This document shows positions 60,590 to 64,000 of a DNA stretch of 64,000 nt, one piece after another. Made by a program: the position numbers and the translations under genes. Under the pieces are notes generated by a model that was not told the DNA's origin, did not search any database, and saw only the letters and a list, made by a program, of their open reading frames with translations. The DNA lies in assembly GCA_007570785.1 (NCBI GenBank), contig ML660772.1, positions 33,444,195 through 33,508,194 of the forward strand, given 5' to 3'. Every line of letters begins with the position of its first letter. The stretch's first letter is position 1. This DNA is from Antilocapra americana. Taxonomy: Eukaryota; Chordata; Mammalia; Artiodactyla; Antilocapridae.

Positions 60590-61310
60590 ACTACATCATC
60601 TACATGACTAATTTAGCAGCTTTCCCTCCACACATGCTTCTGTCGAATGTTTCCATCTCTGTAGGTAATATTGCCCCTCATCCACCAAGATGCAGAAAAC
60701 TACAAGTTACTCTTGATTCCTTTAGTTTCTGTATCCTTTATCTCAGCCTTTTTGGGCTCCATTCCTATTGCTATCATCATCCCTCATATCTTACTTGGAC
60801 TTCTGAGCCACAATCTCAGTGCCTCCAAATCATTTTACTTCTTATTTCAGAGTGGCTTTTATAAATAGAAGTTTGGAAAGTGTGTCCTCCTTTTTCAAAG
60901 TTGATTAAGACCTCTGTTTTTCTCTTCAGCTCCATCCCCCTTTTCTCTCCCTTGAATTGGGCTATCCTCTTCCATTGAACTTCTTTCAGGTTTTCAGTGA
61001 TGCTAGGCTGTCCTCAGACCTCTGCACTTCCATACATACTGCCTGGAGCAATCATTTCTCTTGTCGGTTTCTTCTGGTAGCAGCAGAGACATACCTTTTC
61101 CAGAAACATTTTCCTGATCCTAGGCTAGACTGTAGTTCCCTGCAGATAAGTACTACCATGGTATTCCAGAACGTCCCTCGTGGTCCCAATCGGCAGCTGT
61201 TGTTAAGTGGTTGTACACCCATATTTCCTTCTAGACGGTGAGCTTCATTGAAGGCAGTGGCCACACTGATTATCTTCACCCATGACAGTGCCCCCCCCCC
61301 CATACATATG
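60590..61310 (+). repeat. L2 LINE fragment, plus orientation
   Basis: Good order match to L2 over 700 bases: 'tccatctctgtaggtaatattg', 'caagttactcttgattcc', 'gagccacaatctcagtg', 'gagtggcttttataaatag', 'cagacctctgcacttcc', 'cattttcctgatcctagg', 'ggtgagcttcattgaagg'. A run of 11 C lies near 61,291. Frames here are old L2 coding debris. Confidence 0.75.
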
Positions 61311-61754
61311 AATAAAACAATGAGAGGATAAGGGCCTTGTAGTGCTCATTAGGAACTAAGCTAAGTATTGAGACAGAAGACTGAACAGATAGAGCAAGGG
61401 GCTGGGTAAATGGACAGTATGATAAACACTGAGGCGTCCACCACACCCAATTCCTGGGTGAATGGAAGAAGACCTGAGTTTACCTAAAGACACAGGATAG
61501 ACTTTCAGGTAGACAGACTTGAACTATAAATCCTAGCAGTGTAAGCCTGGCAAGGAACTGAAGGGCCGATGTAAGAAGTCTTTGGGATAGTTTGTGTATA
61601 GACTGTACAGGTATGCCAGGCAGGGTTACCTGTTATTTTGATGTGGCCCTTGTGATATAGTTATTATGCCAAGTTCAACATTACTTATTAAAATGCTTCT
61701 GCTGAGTAATAATAATAGTTAACAGTTTGACTATTTTCCTCATATCTGATAATC
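61311..61754. other. non-coding stretch, no feature recognised
   Basis: No gene or young repeat. Confidence 0.5.
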
Positions 61755-61925
61755 TCCTGAAAATCATGTTATTTAGTCCCTATGGGACCTATGAAGAGGT
61801 ACTCTTATCATTCTCATTTATGAGGCAACCAAGGCATAGAGAGTTTGTCTGGCTTACTCAAAGTCTTACTGAACAAGATACAGTATTTGACTGTTTTGGT
61901 GATTCTACCACACAGACTCATTTGT
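61755..61925 (-). repeat. MIR SINE, minus orientation
   Basis: Reversed MIR wording: 'gtactcttatcattctcattta', 'gaggcaaccaaggcatagag', 'ggcttactcaaagtc'. Confidence 0.65.
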
Positions 61926-62639
61926 TACTAATATTTTTATTTGAATTTCTTTCCCATTAAAGAGTAAGGCGTTTAAATTTAATTCAAGGAGTTTTTATTG
62001 AAACACCTACCGTGTGTGTAACATTAAGTACTGTATGCAATTAAATTAACAAATATTTATCACTGACTATGACTTTCTAGAAGAGTGCTATAATTTCTTA
62101 AGTATTCATGGAGTTTAACACCTTAATGAGGGTATTTTTTAAAAGGCAGAGAAATATATAAAATAGGAATAGAATAGAATCTAGATACAAAGTTTCCTCA
62201 GTGTTTGCTCTCTAATGGTAATGCAGTTGCCCTCAGAACTGATCCATTTTTATCAAGTGGATTTCAAGCAGTCCAGGCCCCCAGACATATTTTCAGAGAG
62301 TTAAGGCACTTTTACATACACCATTCCTGAAATCGCTAAACTTAAAAAAAAAAATTATTAGTCATAGGTTATTGGGCAGAATGTCATCAAATATGATCTC
62401 AATAACTGTCATCAGAAATTTCAAAGACAGTTTTTCAGGTTTAATTGAAAGTAAGTTTCGCTATACTGATTGTTTATCGGCAAGAAATATGTCTTCTTAA
62501 TCAATTGGAACCAATTCTAGTTGGTTTCTTGAAGAGATGAAATTCCTGGGATATTATTGCTACTCCTAGAAGGAAGATGTTTCCAATGTACATCTTCTCC
62601 AATTTTGATAACATTACTGTAAACTACTCTTGTTCTAGA
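61926..62639. other. AT-rich non-coding stretch
   Basis: A possible L2/MIR tail trace lies near 61,990-62,080. Nothing else. Confidence 0.45.
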
Positions 62640-62830
62640 GACTTCCTGGTGGCTCAGATGGTAAAAAAACATCTGTCTACAATGTGGGAGACTGGGGTTC
62701 GATCCCTGGGTGGGGAAGATCTCCTGGAGAAGGAAATGGCAACCCACTCCAGTATTCTTGCCTGGAAAATCCCATGGACAGAGGAGCCTGGTAGGTTACA
62801 GTCCATTAGTGGACACCACTGAGCGACTTC
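62640..62830 (+). mobile_element. Bov-tA SINE, plus orientation
   Basis: 'gacttcctggtggctcagatgg', box B 'ggttcgatccctggg', 'ccagtattcttgcctgg', tail 'ccactgagcgacttcac'. It is the last transposon before the promoter-like edge. Flanks TTCTAGAG and CTTTAGAGA hint at a weak target duplication. Confidence 0.94.
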
Positions 62831-63480
62831 ACTTTAGAGAGTCAGGGAATGAGTTTATTCTAGCTTTCGACAAATTTCGCATTTCACTCTCAATGAATAA
62901 AGAGCAAAAAAATGTTACCTGACGTATTCTGTATCTGCAAATTATTTTATAGCTGTTATTCTTGGCTCGTCAGATTAAACAGCAATCAGAACATCTCCTT
63001 TATAAATGGAGAGTTTTTACTTCCGACCACGAGTTTATCTCGCCACAGAAGTCGTCTGTGGAGGAGATATTTGCCCTATAATAGGCGGGGCTTGCGACCA
63101 GGGCCGGGGCATCCTCAAGGGTGTCGCCCTTTTCCTGGATGCCTCTTGAGTCTTCATACAGCTGCAACAGGTTTTTCCTGTCTGGGATCCTGTTTGACCA
63201 ACAGAAACAAAAACTGAAAAACAGAATAAAGATTTCTTTAGAGCCTGAGATGAAGAGATTAACCGCTCAGCTAGAGGTCAGGGTTTCAAAACTGCTCTTT
63301 CTCTATTCTATCAGGAAAGGGCTACTTTTTCATTTTGCATTGTCCATCCTGAAGGCTTCTACTTTCTTCAAGGCATTCCCATGATGTCAGTGGGTCTGGG
63401 GCAGGAGTGGGGAGAGGGATGGGGTGACTTTCTGAGTGGGGGGCACTCTTGGGCAGCCAGGGAGTAGCCAACTCCCTCCT
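62831..63480. promoter_or_regulatory. repeat-free upstream region of a probable promoter
   Basis: No transposon is recognised from here to the window end. Motifs seen: TTTATAAAT at 62,999-63,007, CTATAATA at 63,076-63,083 directly before a GC box GGCGGGGC (63,084-63,091), a TGACGT half-CRE near 62,922, and a TGATGTCA-like element near 63,382. A 32-bp imperfect palindrome spans 63,037-63,068. TATA plus GC box near 63,080 could mark an alternative start site. This is inference from position and motifs only. Confidence 0.5.
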
Positions 63481-63650
63481 TCCCCCGGGAGGACACTCCC
63501 ACCCCACTGCGCCCAGCGCCAACTGTGTAGGGCTCTGGCCTCCTGACCCAGACTGAGCCAGGCGCGAAGCACCCGGAGGCCGAGCCCGGGTCGCACCGCC
63601 CCCAGCCTCGGGGCAGAGAGCCAAGAGTTCAAGGCCTCTCTGATCCGGAT

Positions 63651-63767
63651 ATGATGAAAAGGCGCCACAGAGGGAGAAGTGTTTCTGGAGTGCAGGAGTG
63701 GTGGAAGGGGGAAAGGGAGGCAGAGGGGCCAGAGCCCCCTCGGAGGGGAACGGCCCGGCTGAGCTGA
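63651..63767 (+). CDS. candidate upstream ORF (38 codons)
   Basis: ATG at 63,651 (a second ATG follows directly), 38 codons rich in Arg, Glu and Gly, ending in TGA at 63,765-63,767. It is in the same frame as the ATG at 63,981, so the stop separates them. It matters only if transcription starts upstream of 63,651, which the sequence does not prove. Start context is fair (purine at -3). It could be chance in G/C-rich DNA. Confidence 0.3.
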   Translation: MMKRRHRGRSVSGVQEWWKGEREAEGPEPPRRGTARLS

Positions 63768-63980
63768 CTGGAAAGAGGGGGCGGAGAGCACGGAGTCGGA
63801 GGAGCGGCTGCTGCCGTTGCCGCCACTGAGGTGTCCGCCGAGCGGGACGGAGGCTGGGAGGGACAGCCAGAGGCGGCTGCCGCCGTCCGGCTCCCGCGAC
63901 CTGCGGCCCCTGCCGGAGCCTCGCTGACTTTCCGAGGCGGAAGAGGAGGAGGAGGAAAGGGCTTTGAGCGTGTTGGGGGG

Positions 63981-63988
63981 ATGCCGAG
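63981..63988 (+). CDS. candidate first coding bases (ATG CCG AG) with splice donor
   Basis: ATGCCGAG is followed by GTAGGT, a good match to the donor consensus (AG|GTRRGT). If used, the first exon contributes Met-Pro and two bases of an Arg or Ser codon, and intron 1 is phase 2. The frame upstream is open back to the TGA at 63,765, with no other ATG in that interval. The start context has G at -3 and C at +4. The acceptor exon lies beyond the window, so I cannot name the gene. Alternatively exon 1 is wholly non-coding. Confidence 0.45.
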
Positions 63989-64000
63989 GTAGGTGGCGGT

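Larger units (their letters stand above)
63480..64000. promoter_or_regulatory. CpG island, probable promoter and first exon
   Basis: By hand I count about 40 CpG in about 520 bases, against near absence over most of the preceding 60 kb, with strong G/C enrichment and GGAGGAGG/GCCGCC runs typical of 5' UTRs. A GC box (GGGGCGGAG) lies at about 63,777-63,785. It runs off the window edge. Transcription direction is inferred as plus from the ATG and splice donor at 63,981-63,994. Confidence 0.82.

Noticed and set aside
63322..63826. Three minus-strand frames of 65-134 codons in the CpG island
   Set aside because: G/C-rich DNA lacks stop codons by composition. The frames are Pro/Ser/Arg rich and overlap each other, and the splice-donor evidence is on the plus strand.

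Overview
This window is nuclear DNA of a ruminant, almost certainly a bovid. The diagnostic content is six stretches of the RTE-type LINE BovB, about a dozen Bov-tA SINEs (tRNA-Glu-type head joined to a BovB-type tail), artiodactyl L1s and two CHR-type SINEs. Older mammal-wide repeats (L2, MIR, MER5A, Tigger/MER2, ERVL/MaLR-type LTRs) lie underneath. There are no bacterial-style operons, no CRISPR array and no recognisable RNA gene. All repeat family names were assigned from memory of the families, not by a database search.

Layout. Bases 1-62,850 look like gene-poor intergenic or intronic DNA. A (CA)n tract opens the window. A 5'-truncated BovB (2665-4206) is flanked by an 11-bp target-site duplication (TSD). 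From 4.7 to 14 kb there are SINEs, MIR, L2 and MER5 remnants and one LTR with a 5-bp TSD (13,547-13,926). A second BovB covers 15.2-17.4 kb. A MER2 element, a Bov-tA and a solo LTR (20,232-20,742) follow. About 21.3-25 kb is largely repeat-poor. A decayed Tigger2-like transposon fills about 26.4-29.3 kb. An L1 carrying a BovB (29.3-30.7 kb) is followed by two outward-facing BovB ends arranged as an inverted repeat (31.3-32.3 kb). The longest repeat-poor stretch is 33.3-36.7 kb. From 37.1 to 44.3 kb a minus-strand L1 is split by a nearly full-length plus-strand BovB. 44.3-53.3 kb holds further L1 and BovB copies. 54.5-55.7 kb is a three-layer nest (LTR-like repeat, then solo LTR, then Bov-tA). 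56-62.8 kb has SINEs and L2.

The only likely host-gene signal is at the right edge. Repeats stop after about 62,830, and a CpG-rich segment (about 63,480-64,000, roughly 40 CpG by hand count) ends in an ATG at 63,981. That ATG is followed after eight bases by a strong-looking splice donor (GAG|GTAGGT). I read this as the promoter and first exon of a plus-strand gene whose body lies beyond the window. I cannot name the gene. An upstream 38-codon ORF and a palindrome in the proximal upstream DNA may be regulatory.

No intact protein-coding gene is present. The longest conserved protein traces (BovB reverse transcriptase, L1 ORF2 C-terminus, Tigger transposase) are broken transposon genes. I did not find evidence of a novel biological system. 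The most useful observations are the insertion histories that can be read from exact TSDs, and the promoter edge.
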